Shown here piece by piece: positions 28,581-37,787 of a stretch of 64,000 nucleotides of DNA. Origin of the DNA: Falsiruegeria mediterranea M17 (GTDB lineage Bacteria; Pseudomonadota; Alphaproteobacteria; Rhodobacterales; Rhodobacteraceae); NCBI RefSeq assembly GCF_900302455.1, contig NZ_ONZG01000013.1, positions 124,001-188,000 of the forward strand. The letters are read 5' to 3'. The stretch's first letter is position 1. The number at the start of each line of letters is the position of its first letter. The position numbers were made by a program, and so were the translations under genes. The notes beneath the pieces are model-generated. The model was not told where the DNA came from and did not search any database. It saw only the letters and a program-made list of their open reading frames with translations.

Positions 28581-28655
28581 GTCCCGTTCGTCTATCGGTT
28601 AGGACGCCAGGTTTTCAACCTGGAAAGAGGGGTTCGATTCCCCTACGGGATGCCA
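28581..28655 (+). tRNA. tRNA-Glu (anticodon TTC), copy 2
   Basis: The sequence is identical over 75 nt to the copy 274 bp upstream, including CCA and eight bases before the acceptor (AAGAGC plus flanks). It marks the border between the core-like left part of the window and the accessory right part. I saw no second copy of its 3' end further right that would indicate an integrated element. The 229 bp from here to 28884 hold nothing I recognise. Confidence 0.97.
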
Positions 28656-28884
28656 TTTCACATCCAAGCGATTGAAATATCAGGCTCCAATCTCAGAAAA
28701 GCACCCAATCTCAGCAGGCCCGCACCGCACTGGCCCTGGTTTCCAAAGTATCAGCGTTTCATGGTGCATCCTTTGTCAAAGCGGATCACAAACAGCTTGA
28801 TCGCCTGATCTCATGGGAATGGGTCACCGGGGACCGCCAGATTGGGATCACCAGGCAGTGCCAAGTGTCGGTTGGTGCCAGCAT

Positions 28885-31800
28885 TCAAATGGAAAGTTCC
28901 CAGATGTTGGCGGTTGTGTCGTTGAACTGAAAGTATTCCACGTTGCTCAGACTGTCTGTGCCGCTCGCATGCGTCACCGAAACTTCGGTCACCGAAGTCC
29001 GCGTCAGCGTGTATTCGGACCGGTTGCCGTCATACAAAGCAAAGTCTGATCCCGCGCCGCCATTTATCGTGTCGTCGCCCGCGCCCCCCTTCATGTAGTC
29101 CGTCCCGCCGTAGCCGAAGATGAAGTCATCCCCGTCCAATCCCGACAGCTGGTTGCGCTCGTTGTTGCCGGTCAGACTGTCGTCGAAGTTGGTGCCGACC
29201 AGGTTCTCGATCTCGAAATACAGATCCCGCACCGCGTCTCCGGCCGAGCCATAGCCCGTCTCCTGGCCGCCGAACAGCCCCGCGCCGTTGCGCAAGGATG
29301 CGGTAACGCCGGACGTTGACTGGAAATACGTCACGGTATCCAGGCCATCGCCACCAAAGTATCGCTCGCGTCCCCCCGTCGAACCGACGAACCAATCATA
29401 GCCCCCCAAGCCACGGAAGTCATTTTGCTGAGCATCTCCATAGAAGACATCCTGATGCGATGACCCGGTGACCCGCTCGACCGAGTTCAGCGTCAGCCCT
29501 TCGGCCAACCCTGTGCTGCGGCTGGGATCCGACAGATCCAGCGTCACACCGCCCACGGCCGCGCCCACAGGCGGCGCACCGTTGACCGAGAACACACTTT
29601 CAAAAACTGGCGCACCGCTGCTTTGCGCCTCAACGAAGGTGATCATGTCGAGCCCGTTGCCACCGGTCAGCGTGTCGTTGCCTGCGGTCGCCACGAACCA
29701 GTCATAGTCACCGATGCCGCGCAGTTCGTCATCACCGTCGCTGCCCCGCAGAACGTCCGCAAAGATTGTCCCAGTCACCCGCTCGACACTGATCAGCTGG
29801 TCGACCTCGCCACCGAACACGTTGGCCGTGCCCGCGCCCAGATCAAGATCCAACATGAATGCCGTCCCCCGCCCTGCAACTTCGAGCACATCCGAGTACG
29901 AAACCATGTCGCGCTCGCTGCCGCCATCAACCGTGTCATTTCCACGCCCGGGCACCAGCCAATCATGGCCCGCAAGGCCATTGATGATTTCCCGGTCTGC
30001 CGTGCCATAGATCACATTGTTGGCCTCATCGCCCGGTATCACTGCCGGGGCCAAGGCCTCGATCTCTGCATAAGTGTGGAACTTTCCGCCAAGAACGATG
30101 CGTTCAACGTCATCGGAAATGAAGTCTCTGCCGTCTGAGGCAGTGGAAACAAAGACGCCATTGGTGCCAAGCCGCACCTCTGCATCGTCCACCTGGCCGT
30201 CCATAATGGCATAGTCGAAGCCTTGGCCGCCAAAAATGCTGTCATTCCCGCCACCGCCGATCAGGGTGTCCGATCCGCCGCCACCGGAAATTGAATCGTT
30301 GCCAAGTCCGCCGACCAAGCTGTCGTCGCCGTCAAGCCCATCAATCGTATCGTTGCCGGGCGAGCCCTGGATAATGTTCGCGCCCGCAGTGCCCTGCTGA
30401 TCTGTTCCGTTCGCGGCACCTTGGGTTTCGATAATCGTGTTGGGCCCTTGGTGTCGCAGGACGATGTCGTCCACTTCGAAATCACCTTGCAGAATGATCG
30501 TTGCATCCCGCTGCCCGTCGCCATTGATATCTATGTCCAGCACAGCCGAGCCGAGCGTGATCCTGAGATCGGTCAGTTCCAACAGCAGACCCAGAAGTTC
30601 GATCTGGTCGCCATCCGTGAAGTCCGAAATGCGATCTCCGTTCAGTTCCTCAATCGTGCCACGCACCAGATCATTGCCAGCGCCCAGCTTGATGTCGTCG
30701 AAACCGCCGCCCGGTGTGATCGTGTCATTGCCAAGCCCTCCGTCAAAAGACTCGCGCGCTGCGGTACCTGTAGTGGTGTCATCAAAGATCGATCCGGCAA
30801 TCGCTGTCGGGATCCCCGCCAGCCCATTGATCGTGGCGCTTGTTATCGACACCCCAAGCGCGTTCAGCTCAGCCAGCAGCGCGGCGCCGAAGCTTCCAAG
30901 CGTCTGGAGATCGGTCAGGGATTGTTGCGCAAGCTCGCGGAACGTTTCAAACGGACCTTTGCGCAACTCGGCCCAGATCGACTCTCCCCATTCCCCCAGC
31001 GTCTCCCAGACATACCCGTCCCAGCCTGCCGCCTCGTTCCACTCTGCCGCGGTCCACGCCATGACCGTTTTCCACGCTTCTGAGTTGAACGGATTGAGCC
31101 GTTCCCAAAACTCACTGGTTGCAGAACTCAAACGGGTTATGAATTCGGGTGTAATGCTGTCGATGGCCTTCCAGAATTCGGCGTTCAGCCTGATGATCTG
31201 CGTGATCGCTTCCGCACTTAAATTCTTGAATTCGTTGAACAGCAGCCGACCCGGGGCGAGTGTTGCGGTGAGAAGGACCTCTTTCATTGACGGTAGGCGC
31301 TGCGCCAGTTCGTCCCGGACGGCGTTGGTTACGGCCACGGCGACGTCAGCGCTGCCTTCGATAAAGCGGATGACCTCGCCGATGTCCTGGCGCGTCTGCT
31401 CTGCATCGTCTCTCCGCAGGAGCGATTTGACCAACTCCCCACCAAGGTTGGGGCGTTCGGTGTAGGATCCAACGACATCCCCAGCCCATCCCAGGCTGAC
31501 CAGGAAGGCCGCGAATTCTTCGTCATGTACATTGGCGGGATTGCTCAGATGGTTGTAGTCCGCAGCGCCCAGAACAGCCGCGTCAACTGTTCCCAGAACC
31601 GCTGGTTCTCCGGGGGTCATGGGGGCGGACCCGTTGTAGACCGTATTGTAGACCGCAATTTGGGACCATTTCTTGGTATGCGCGCCCAACAAATAGAACA
31701 GAGGCGCAAGAGCCCCATGCGTGTCGGTGTCAAAGGTCGTCATGTCATAGAGCGTGACTTGCCCAGGTAAAAACGCATTCCCGGCCATGGACACGATATC

Positions 31801-33852
31801 GCCTGACGCCACCCAGTGATTGACCGGCCCGACCAGAGAGTCGTCAAACCGCGCCAACGAGGCCTGCGAAATGCCGGGCGTATTGAATGTGGTTACAGAG
31901 GCGATTTTGAACCCTGCCTGCGATGCATAGGCTGTGACCAATTGCGACTGGGCCCCACCCAGCGAATGGCCCGACACATTGATGCCCTGGCTTTCGTGAT
32001 CTTCGATCCATTGGCGGAGGCTGCCTGGTCCTGTGGCATTCCAAGCGGCCTCGAACTGGGTCAACCCCACGCCACGTGGATCGGTGTCGGCGAAGGCTCC
32101 GTCGATCGGAGAGAACGTGCCGCGCACCGCCAGAATGGGTTGCAAGCCGTCCCCAACCAATCCCGCCGCGATGAAGCCGGTGTCGTCGTTACCTGTCCCC
32201 TTCAGATCCCAGATTTCATCAACGTTGTACCCCGTGGGATTGCCATTTGCGTCAAGCACGTCGGAGCCAACAAAAAGGCGGCCAGCCAAGGGGATATTGT
32301 CCCCCAGCATATACGCCGTCTCGCGTGCGACGTATTCCATCAAAAGCGTGTCTGGCGCCTCGCGCGCGCTCAACTGCCAGTCAAATGAGGCTGTGGTCCG
32401 CCCCCCCTGCCCGTCATCCGCCGTGACTGTCACTGGAAGCTCTACATACGGTCCGAAATAATTCAGCGTTCCACTCAGCACGCCGGTACTTGCGTCAAAT
32501 TGCAGATCTACATTGTCCGGAAACGTACCCGCCCCCAACGAGGCCGAGATCGAGTAAGTGATCGTATCACCGTCGGGATCGCGAAAAAACCGACCGAAAT
32601 CAAAGCTGATTTCATCTCCGTCAGAACTTGGGTCAATACCTCTGGTGAACGTCGAAACAGGGGCCCGGTTCGGAACGACCAAAAGTGGGTTGTCGACCAG
32701 AAACGTATCCCAGTAGGAATCCCGGACCGGATCTTGAATCAAGTTCGTCGCCATGGATGTGAATGCGATGACCGACCCGTCCCCGGACAGTATCCCAAGC
32801 CCAGAGTCCCTGTTGGGCGCCTGACCTCTGTATGTGAAATCGACGGCAGCGGTTTCGTTGCTCACCAGGTCGGTCACAAATACGCGCTCGGCAAAGCTCG
32901 GGTCTGCTGTGATATTGGTGGCCGAAGACGTGAATGTGACGAACCGCCCGTCCGCGGAAAAATCGACCTCATTCACTGCCGCGCCATTTGCGTCCGAGCC
33001 ATCCAGACCCTGGCCAATTCGGGTAACTCCACCACTGAGCACGTCATAGATAAAGATGTCGCGCAGCCCATTGGTGTCGCCTGCAACCAGATTGCTGGCC
33101 TCAGAACTGAAGGCAATTTTCTGACCGTTCTGCGAAATGTCCAAGAGCGTGGACGGGCCATTTGCCACCCCACCGCCCGCCGCAACAGAAACCAGTGTCA
33201 GGCTATCGGTCAGACGATTGAACAGAAAAACGTCGTTGACGCCATTGGTGTCACCGGCAACCAGGTTGCTGGCAGAGGAGGAATAGGCGACGAATGTACC
33301 GGACCCTGACAGCAGAGCGCCGCTAATCCCGCGATCTGGTTCTGCTCCGCCAAGGCCCGGGCTGACCAGTTCCGTTTCCCCTGAGCCAAAGTCATAGACG
33401 TAGGTTTCGACGTTTGTGCTTGTGAAACCATCGATGAAATTGGTGGGGCGCGACCAGAAGGCGGCAACAGCCCCATCATCCGAGACGAACGTCAATCGAA
33501 TGGCAGCATCAAATTCCTCGTCGTCCGGCGTTCGCGGCACGATATCGCGCGTCGCACCAGAGGTCGCATCCACAACGGCGAGTCCCAGATCCTGCCCCAC
33601 ATAGAAAGCCAGGTTATGTGAATGCACAATTGATGATGCCGTTCCGATATAAGAAAACTCTCTGCTTTCAACATCGTAATTCAAGACCGAATAAGTCGAT
33701 CCATTGGGATCATTGGGCGCAAGGTTGGTCGCAAACGTTCCAACAATCGCCTGACTTCCATCGAAGTTGAGCCCGATTGTACCACTCAGGTCGTTCGGTC
33801 GGCCGCCGTCCGGGGTGACTGATATCTTTCTGATTGTCGAATAATGAGCCAT
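28885..33852 (-). CDS. Giant RTX protein: beta-propeller, Ig-like domain, lipase-like domain and calcium-binding repeats
   Basis: The 1655-residue protein has no N-terminal signal and is probably a type I secretion substrate. Residues about 1-390 hold TolB/WD40-like repeats (SNLVAGDTNGVNDVFLF, SNLVAGDTNGLRDIFIY). About 392-490 is a cadherin/Ig-like domain (FRDPDGDTITYSISA, TADDGQGG). A class 3 lipase-like domain follows with the nucleophile elbow GHSLGG near 627. A Trp-rich helical stretch spans about 860-990. From about 1040 to 1640 come RTX nonapeptides (GGLGNDSIS, GGGGNDSIF, GGAGDDTIN) in several blocks. No T1SS ABC transporter is nearby. It could be a secreted lipase or esterase or a surface adhesin. 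Confidence 0.85.
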   Translation of the reverse strand: MAHYSTIRKISVTPDGGRPNDLSGTIGLNFDGSQAIVGTFATNLAPNDPNGSTYSVLNYDVESREFSYIGTASSIVHSHNLAFYVGQDLGLAVVDATSGATRDIVPRTPDDEEFDAAIRLTFVSDDGAVAAFWSRPTNFIDGFTSTNVETYVYDFGSGETELVSPGLGGAEPDRGISGALLSGSGTFVAYSSSASNLVAGDTNGVNDVFLFNRLTDSLTLVSVAAGGGVANGPSTLLDISQNGQKIAFSSEASNLVAGDTNGLRDIFIYDVLSGGVTRIGQGLDGSDANGAAVNEVDFSADGRFVTFTSSATNITADPSFAERVFVTDLVSNETAAVDFTYRGQAPNRDSGLGILSGDGSVIAFTSMATNLIQDPVRDSYWDTFLVDNPLLVVPNRAPVSTFTRGIDPSSDGDEISFDFGRFFRDPDGDTITYSISASLGAGTFPDNVDLQFDASTGVLSGTLNYFGPYVELPVTVTADDGQGGRTTASFDWQLSAREAPDTLLMEYVARETAYMLGDNIPLAGRLFVGSDVLDANGNPTGYNVDEIWDLKGTGNDDTGFIAAGLVGDGLQPILAVRGTFSPIDGAFADTDPRGVGLTQFEAAWNATGPGSLRQWIEDHESQGINVSGHSLGGAQSQLVTAYASQAGFKIASVTTFNTPGISQASLARFDDSLVGPVNHWVASGDIVSMAGNAFLPGQVTLYDMTTFDTDTHGALAPLFYLLGAHTKKWSQIAVYNTVYNGSAPMTPGEPAVLGTVDAAVLGAADYNHLSNPANVHDEEFAAFLVSLGWAGDVVGSYTERPNLGGELVKSLLRRDDAEQTRQDIGEVIRFIEGSADVAVAVTNAVRDELAQRLPSMKEVLLTATLAPGRLLFNEFKNLSAEAITQIIRLNAEFWKAIDSITPEFITRLSSATSEFWERLNPFNSEAWKTVMAWTAAEWNEAAGWDGYVWETLGEWGESIWAELRKGPFETFRELAQQSLTDLQTLGSFGAALLAELNALGVSITSATINGLAGIPTAIAGSIFDDTTTGTAARESFDGGLGNDTITPGGGFDDIKLGAGNDLVRGTIEELNGDRISDFTDGDQIELLGLLLELTDLRITLGSAVLDIDINGDGQRDATIILQGDFEVDDIVLRHQGPNTIIETQGAANGTDQQGTAGANIIQGSPGNDTIDGLDGDDSLVGGLGNDSISGGGGSDTLIGGGGNDSIFGGQGFDYAIMDGQVDDAEVRLGTNGVFVSTASDGRDFISDDVERIVLGGKFHTYAEIEALAPAVIPGDEANNVIYGTADREIINGLAGHDWLVPGRGNDTVDGGSERDMVSYSDVLEVAGRGTAFMLDLDLGAGTANVFGGEVDQLISVERVTGTIFADVLRGSDGDDELRGIGDYDWFVATAGNDTLTGGNGLDMITFVEAQSSGAPVFESVFSVNGAPPVGAAVGGVTLDLSDPSRSTGLAEGLTLNSVERVTGSSHQDVFYGDAQQNDFRGLGGYDWFVGSTGGRERYFGGDGLDTVTYFQSTSGVTASLRNGAGLFGGQETGYGSAGDAVRDLYFEIENLVGTNFDDSLTGNNERNQLSGLDGDDFIFGYGGTDYMKGGAGDDTINGGAGSDFALYDGNRSEYTLTRTSVTEVSVTHASGTDSLSNVEYFQFNDTTANIWELSI

Positions 33853-34045
33853 AGCTAACGCCCCTCACCATTTCACAGTTTAGGCAAAAAAGTGGACAAA
33901 ATACATGCTTTTGTCTGCTCAAAAAGCCAACCAGTGGGTTTTCATCAAAAGACACAAGCCGAAAGGTCTGTATGTCCTCATGCGCCTGAGACCCCTCACC
34001 TGAAGTGGGTCGCCGCAATGTTTAGGAGAACAGAGGCTTCACCTA

Positions 34046-34441
34046 TCAGACAAGCGACACAAAATGACATATCAATGCAAAGGCCACAGCAAAAACCCCT
34101 GCAACGCGGTGGACCAGATTCATGTGGGCCAATCCACCGAACATTTCTTCAAACCTGCAAAGGCGCGTAGACGGAACAACCGAGCGGGTCATCAGAAAGA
34201 AAGCCTCGCCCCCAAAAATGGGATCATGGTCGGCTGACGCAAACAAGATGAGCCGTGCGGTGAGCAACGCGAGAACTGCGCTTAGTACCGTATCCCTCGG
34301 GTGAACATACATTCTTTCCTCGATTGTCTCAAAATCCAGCAATTGCAACGCGTTAAACGCGACGGAACTGAACTCGGATTTGGACGCAGGCTCATCATGA
34401 TTACTTGCATGCCGTTCCACATTGCATTCCATGCTATGCAA
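34046..34441 (-). CDS. Possible small membrane protein, divergent from marR
   Basis: The 131-residue frame has a charged N-terminal third and two hydrophobic stretches (TVLSAVLALLTARLILFASA and VHRVAGVFAVAFALICHFVSLV). Its upstream end overlaps the operator-like palindrome in front of the MarR gene, so a start further in, at MYVHPRD, is also possible. I recognise no family. It may be a target of the adjacent regulator, or may not be expressed. Confidence 0.4.
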   Translation of the reverse strand: MHSMECNVERHASNHDEPASKSEFSSVAFNALQLLDFETIEERMYVHPRDTVLSAVLALLTARLILFASADHDPIFGGEAFFLMTRSVVPSTRLCRFEEMFGGLAHMNLVHRVAGVFAVAFALICHFVSLV

Positions 34442-34442
34442 T
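34421..34442. promoter_or_regulatory. MarR operator-like palindrome ATTGCAT-N8-ATGCAAT
   Basis: Perfect 7-bp arms with an 8-nt spacer end 13 bp before the MarR start codon at 34456. Size and position fit an autoregulatory MarR site that would also cover the start of the divergent small frame. Confidence 0.55.
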
Positions 34443-34455
34443 TCTAAGAAGCCTT

Positions 34456-34887
34456 ATGTCTTTTGATCGCAACTCATCCGCCGGATATCTGATCCACCAT
34501 GTTGCGCGCCTGTTTTTTGAAGGTCTGCGTAAACGTATTGAACCATTGGGCATTGTGCCGGGGCAGTTTCCAGCGTTGCTGGCCCTTTGGCAGCAGGACG
34601 GACAGACCCAGAAGGAACTGGTCGAAAAGCTCGCCATTGAACAAGCAACAATGGCCAACACACTCAACCGAATGGAGCGTGACGGGCTTGTTGTCAGGAA
34701 AGATCACCCTACCGACGGTAGGGCCAAGGTTGTGTGCTTGACCGACAAAGCAAAGGGTATTCGCGACGAAGCGTATTCTGCCGCATCAGGTGTCAATGAT
34801 CAGCTATTGGTCGGTTTTTCGCAGGACGAGCGCGATCTGTTCATTGGTTTCATGCAGCGTATTATCCGCACTTCTCCAAAGTCGTGA
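34456..34887 (+). CDS. MarR-family transcriptional regulator
   Basis: The 143-residue protein starts at the ATG at 34456 (MSFDRNSSAGYLIHHVARLF). The winged helix is seen as QTQKELVEKLAIEQATMANTLNRMERDGLVVRKDHPTDGRAKVV read in parts near residues 52-95, with the typical DxR wing. The ligand is unknown. A perfect inverted repeat sits just upstream. Confidence 0.9.
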   Translation: MSFDRNSSAGYLIHHVARLFFEGLRKRIEPLGIVPGQFPALLALWQQDGQTQKELVEKLAIEQATMANTLNRMERDGLVVRKDHPTDGRAKVVCLTDKAKGIRDEAYSAASGVNDQLLVGFSQDERDLFIGFMQRIIRTSPKS

Positions 34888-35307
34888 CGCGAAACACTCA
34901 AAACCGCTTACTTGTCCCCATTTGGCAGCTAAGCGGGCACTGAAGTCAGAATTTGGAACAGCGGCTTTTCCGCTTCTCGGAGTTTCGACATATGCGACAT
35001 TGCTATGGTGCAGCATAGGCCCGCATTGGCTGACCACCCCGCAGCACCTCTTTGCATCTTCAAGCGGCAGCTTGCCACAATTGGTGAAGCGTCCGGCCCG
35101 TGTCAGGTTCCTTCTTCTGCCTAACGAAGTTCTTACATTTGCATCTCTTGGTCTGGTCGTCTTTTTGTGGCTCCGTGTCGGAACCAGTGAAATCTCTTGC
35201 GAGGTTCGCAAGTAGCATAGCTTCGATATTGTATCTCAACAGGCACTGAAGCGGCCCCGACGCAGGGCGGGCTTCAAACTGACGGTGTGACCGAAGGGAA
35301 ATTAATC
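34888..35307 (+). other. Intergenic stretch without a convincing gene
   Basis: Open frames of 135-141 codons exist on both strands, but neither has a ribosome site, family motif or domain-like composition, and they overlap each other. I see no terminator or repeat beyond weak symmetry. Position 35293-35298 (AAGGGA) serves the next gene. Confidence 0.5.
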
Positions 35308-37335
35308 GTGGTCAAACTACTTGATCCATTCCAGCTCAAGCACCTGACGTTGCGCAACCGTATCGTAAGTACCTCTCACGCGCCCAATTATGTCGAGGAC
35401 GGTCACCCGCGAGACCGCTACAGGCTGTATCACGAAGAGAAGGCCAAGGGTGGTGTTGCCCTGACCATGATCGGCGGGTCGACCAATATCGCCCCCGACA
35501 GCCCCTCGGTGTTTGGCCAGCTCTATGCGGGCGACGACAGTATCATCCCCTGGTTTCGGAAACTCACTAAGGGTGTTCACGCGCATGGCGCGGCTATTAT
35601 GTGCCAGATCACGCATATGGGGCGTAGAACTACTTGGGATGACGGGCATTGGCTACCGGTTCTGGCGCCATCCGGAGTGCGTGAGCGCGCGCATCGCGCC
35701 TTTCCCAAAGTGATGGAACACGAAGACATCGAACGGGTGATTGGCGACTTCGTAGCCGCGGCACGACGCTGTCAGCAAGGCGGGTTTGATGGGATTGAGC
35801 TTCTGTCGCACTCGCATCTGTTGGGTCAGTTTTTGTCTCCCCTGACCAACCAGCGCGACGATCTCTATGGTGGATCGTTAGAGAACCGAATGCGCCTGAC
35901 CCTGCAAGTATTGGAAGCCGTGCGCGCAGAGGTCGGCCCACAGTTCATACTGTCTATGCGCATCACGGGCGATGAGTTGACTGAGGGCGGGTTGAGCGCC
36001 GAGGACTGCGTCGCCGCTGCTCGGACACTAGAAGACAGTGGCCATGTCGACCTTCTCAACGTTCTGGCCGGGGCCCCATACGATGATCTTGGTCTTGCTG
36101 AGTGGGTGCGCCCTATGGGCCTGCCTGCCGCCCCGCACATCACGGTGGCTGGACGCATCCGCGAGGCTGTCAATCTGCCGATCCTGCATGCAGGTGGAAT
36201 CGCCGACATTGCAACCGCCCGCCACGCGGTTACCGGCGGCCATGTGGATCTGGTGGGCATGACGCGTGCCCAGATGGCTGATCCCTATCTGGTGGAAAAA
36301 CTTGCACGCGGCGAAGAGGACCGCATTCGTCCCTGTGTTGGCCTTGGATATTGCGTGGATCGGGTCAATCAGGGCAAGCCCGCGGTATGTGGGCACAATG
36401 CTGCCACGGGGCGGGAACAGACTTTGCCCCATATCGTCCCCACCAGCGAAACCCGAAGGAAAGTGGTTGTCGTCGGCGGTGGACCAGGCGGGTTGGAGGC
36501 TGCGCGGGTTAGTGCTTTGCGGGGTCACGATGTGGTACTGTTCGAGGCGTCAGATCGATTGGGAGGGCAGCTTGTTCTGGCCGCCAAGGGTCGGACACGT
36601 AAGCAGGTTTGGGGCGTTGCTGATTGGTTGATTTCCGAAGCAACCACTCTGAACGTCGATCTCCGAATGAACACCTATGCCGAAGCTGATGACGTGCTAA
36701 GAGAAAACCCAGACTTGGTCATTGTTGCCACCGGCGGTTGGCCTGAGCCAATTGCCATTCCGAGCGGCGATCTGGCGCTCTCCAGCTGGGAGGTCCTGTC
36801 CGGAGAAGCACGGGTCTCGGGCGAAGTGCTTTTGTTCGACGAGGTCGGCGACCACCCTGCTGCGATAACGGCCGACACGTTGGCATGTGCTGGCGCCAGC
36901 GTCGAACTTGTGACCCCCGACCGGACGCTTTTGCATGACCTTGGCCCAACGACGTCCGCAGTTGCTTTGCGCGATTTGGCCGCCAATGGGGTCACATTCA
37001 CCTGCCTTCAGGAACTTCACACTCTGAACCGTGAGGGAAACCGGGTTCGCGTCTGCCTGCGCCATGTCCTGACGGGTGACATCACCGAACGTCTTGTCGA
37101 CCACGTGGTCGTTGAACATGGTTTGACGCCGGTGGATGAGCTTTATCACGACCTCAAACCAAGCTCGCGAAACCTTGGACAAGTCGACCACAAGGCGCTG
37201 ATTGATGGCGTGCGACCGTTCAAGGATGTCGGGCAAACCGGCCGGTTCCATCTGGCTCGTGTTGGTGACGCCGTCGCAGGCCGCAACATGCACGCCGCAA
37301 TTCTCGACGCCTTGCGTATTTGCAGTTTGGGCTGA
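35308..37335 (+). CDS. Old-Yellow-Enzyme/2,4-dienoyl-CoA-reductase-type flavoprotein, probably an N-methyl demethylase
   Basis: The roughly 675-residue protein has an N-terminal FMN TIM barrel (LLDPFQLKHLTLRNRIVSTSHAP; ELLSHSHLLGQFLSPLTNQRDDLYGGSLENR) and a C-terminal FAD/NADH part (VVVVGGGPGGLEAARVSALRGHDVVLFEASDRLGGQL in two motifs). The layout matches trimethylamine dehydrogenase and N-methylproline demethylase. The linker CVGLGYCVDRVNQGKPAVC has only three of the usual four cluster cysteines (Leu at the second position). I use GTG at 35308 with AAGGGA 9 nt upstream; GTG at 35287 is possible. It is convergent with the amide locus. Confidence 0.85.
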   Translation: MVKLLDPFQLKHLTLRNRIVSTSHAPNYVEDGHPRDRYRLYHEEKAKGGVALTMIGGSTNIAPDSPSVFGQLYAGDDSIIPWFRKLTKGVHAHGAAIMCQITHMGRRTTWDDGHWLPVLAPSGVRERAHRAFPKVMEHEDIERVIGDFVAAARRCQQGGFDGIELLSHSHLLGQFLSPLTNQRDDLYGGSLENRMRLTLQVLEAVRAEVGPQFILSMRITGDELTEGGLSAEDCVAAARTLEDSGHVDLLNVLAGAPYDDLGLAEWVRPMGLPAAPHITVAGRIREAVNLPILHAGGIADIATARHAVTGGHVDLVGMTRAQMADPYLVEKLARGEEDRIRPCVGLGYCVDRVNQGKPAVCGHNAATGREQTLPHIVPTSETRRKVVVVGGGPGGLEAARVSALRGHDVVLFEASDRLGGQLVLAAKGRTRKQVWGVADWLISEATTLNVDLRMNTYAEADDVLRENPDLVIVATGGWPEPIAIPSGDLALSSWEVLSGEARVSGEVLLFDEVGDHPAAITADTLACAGASVELVTPDRTLLHDLGPTTSAVALRDLAANGVTFTCLQELHTLNREGNRVRVCLRHVLTGDITERLVDHVVVEHGLTPVDELYHDLKPSSRNLGQVDHKALIDGVRPFKDVGQTGRFHLARVGDAVAGRNMHAAILDALRICSLG

Positions 37336-37787
37336 ACAAAGCCGCGCGCCTCCATTGCAGAAAGTCGGGAACGGACATCAGCGAACGACTGCTTTCCGTC
37401 CTTCCAGCGTGCGAGGTGTCCACAACCCGCCCGGCATCAGATGGCCTCCTTGGTCCGCGAGCCGTGGTCCACACCAAGACCCGCCGGGGGCCACTGCAAA
37501 CTTAGACGGACCGACACCGCACTCGGCATCGACGTCGGCAATGCGCAGGTTGCGACCATTGCAGAGTCTTGGCCCATCTCGGCCAGAAAGCCGGTTAGTC
37601 GCTGACTTTGAGCAGGAAGGAGGCCGTCGCTTGGATGGCTGACCCAAGCGAGGCACAAGGTCTACTCTGCAGATAGGCGACTTGCACGAAGGCTGGTGGA
37701 TTTTCCTTAAGCGTAGGTTGGTGTCAGTACAGTGTCTCGCAGGCCAAAGCCCATGATTCCCAATGCTTCATTGTGCACCAACCGCCT
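37336..37787. other. Intergenic stretch between convergent genes, no gene supported
   Basis: Several overlapping frames of 60-146 codons occur on both strands, with Arg/Pro/Ser-rich shadow composition and no motifs or start signals. I see no transposase remnant that can be defended and no clear terminator hairpin. Confidence 0.5.

Noticed and set aside
28581-33852. tRNA-Glu as an integration site for an island
   Set aside because: I found no repeat of the tRNA 3' end, no integrase and no insertion-sequence ends to the right.
34790-35215. Frames on both strands in the marR to OYE gap
   Set aside because: They overlap each other, lack ribosome sites and family motifs, and look non-coding.
37202-37656. 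Several frames in the gap between the OYE flavoprotein and the acyl-CoA synthetase
   Set aside because: Overlapping on both strands with shadow composition; no transposase or protein family match by eye.
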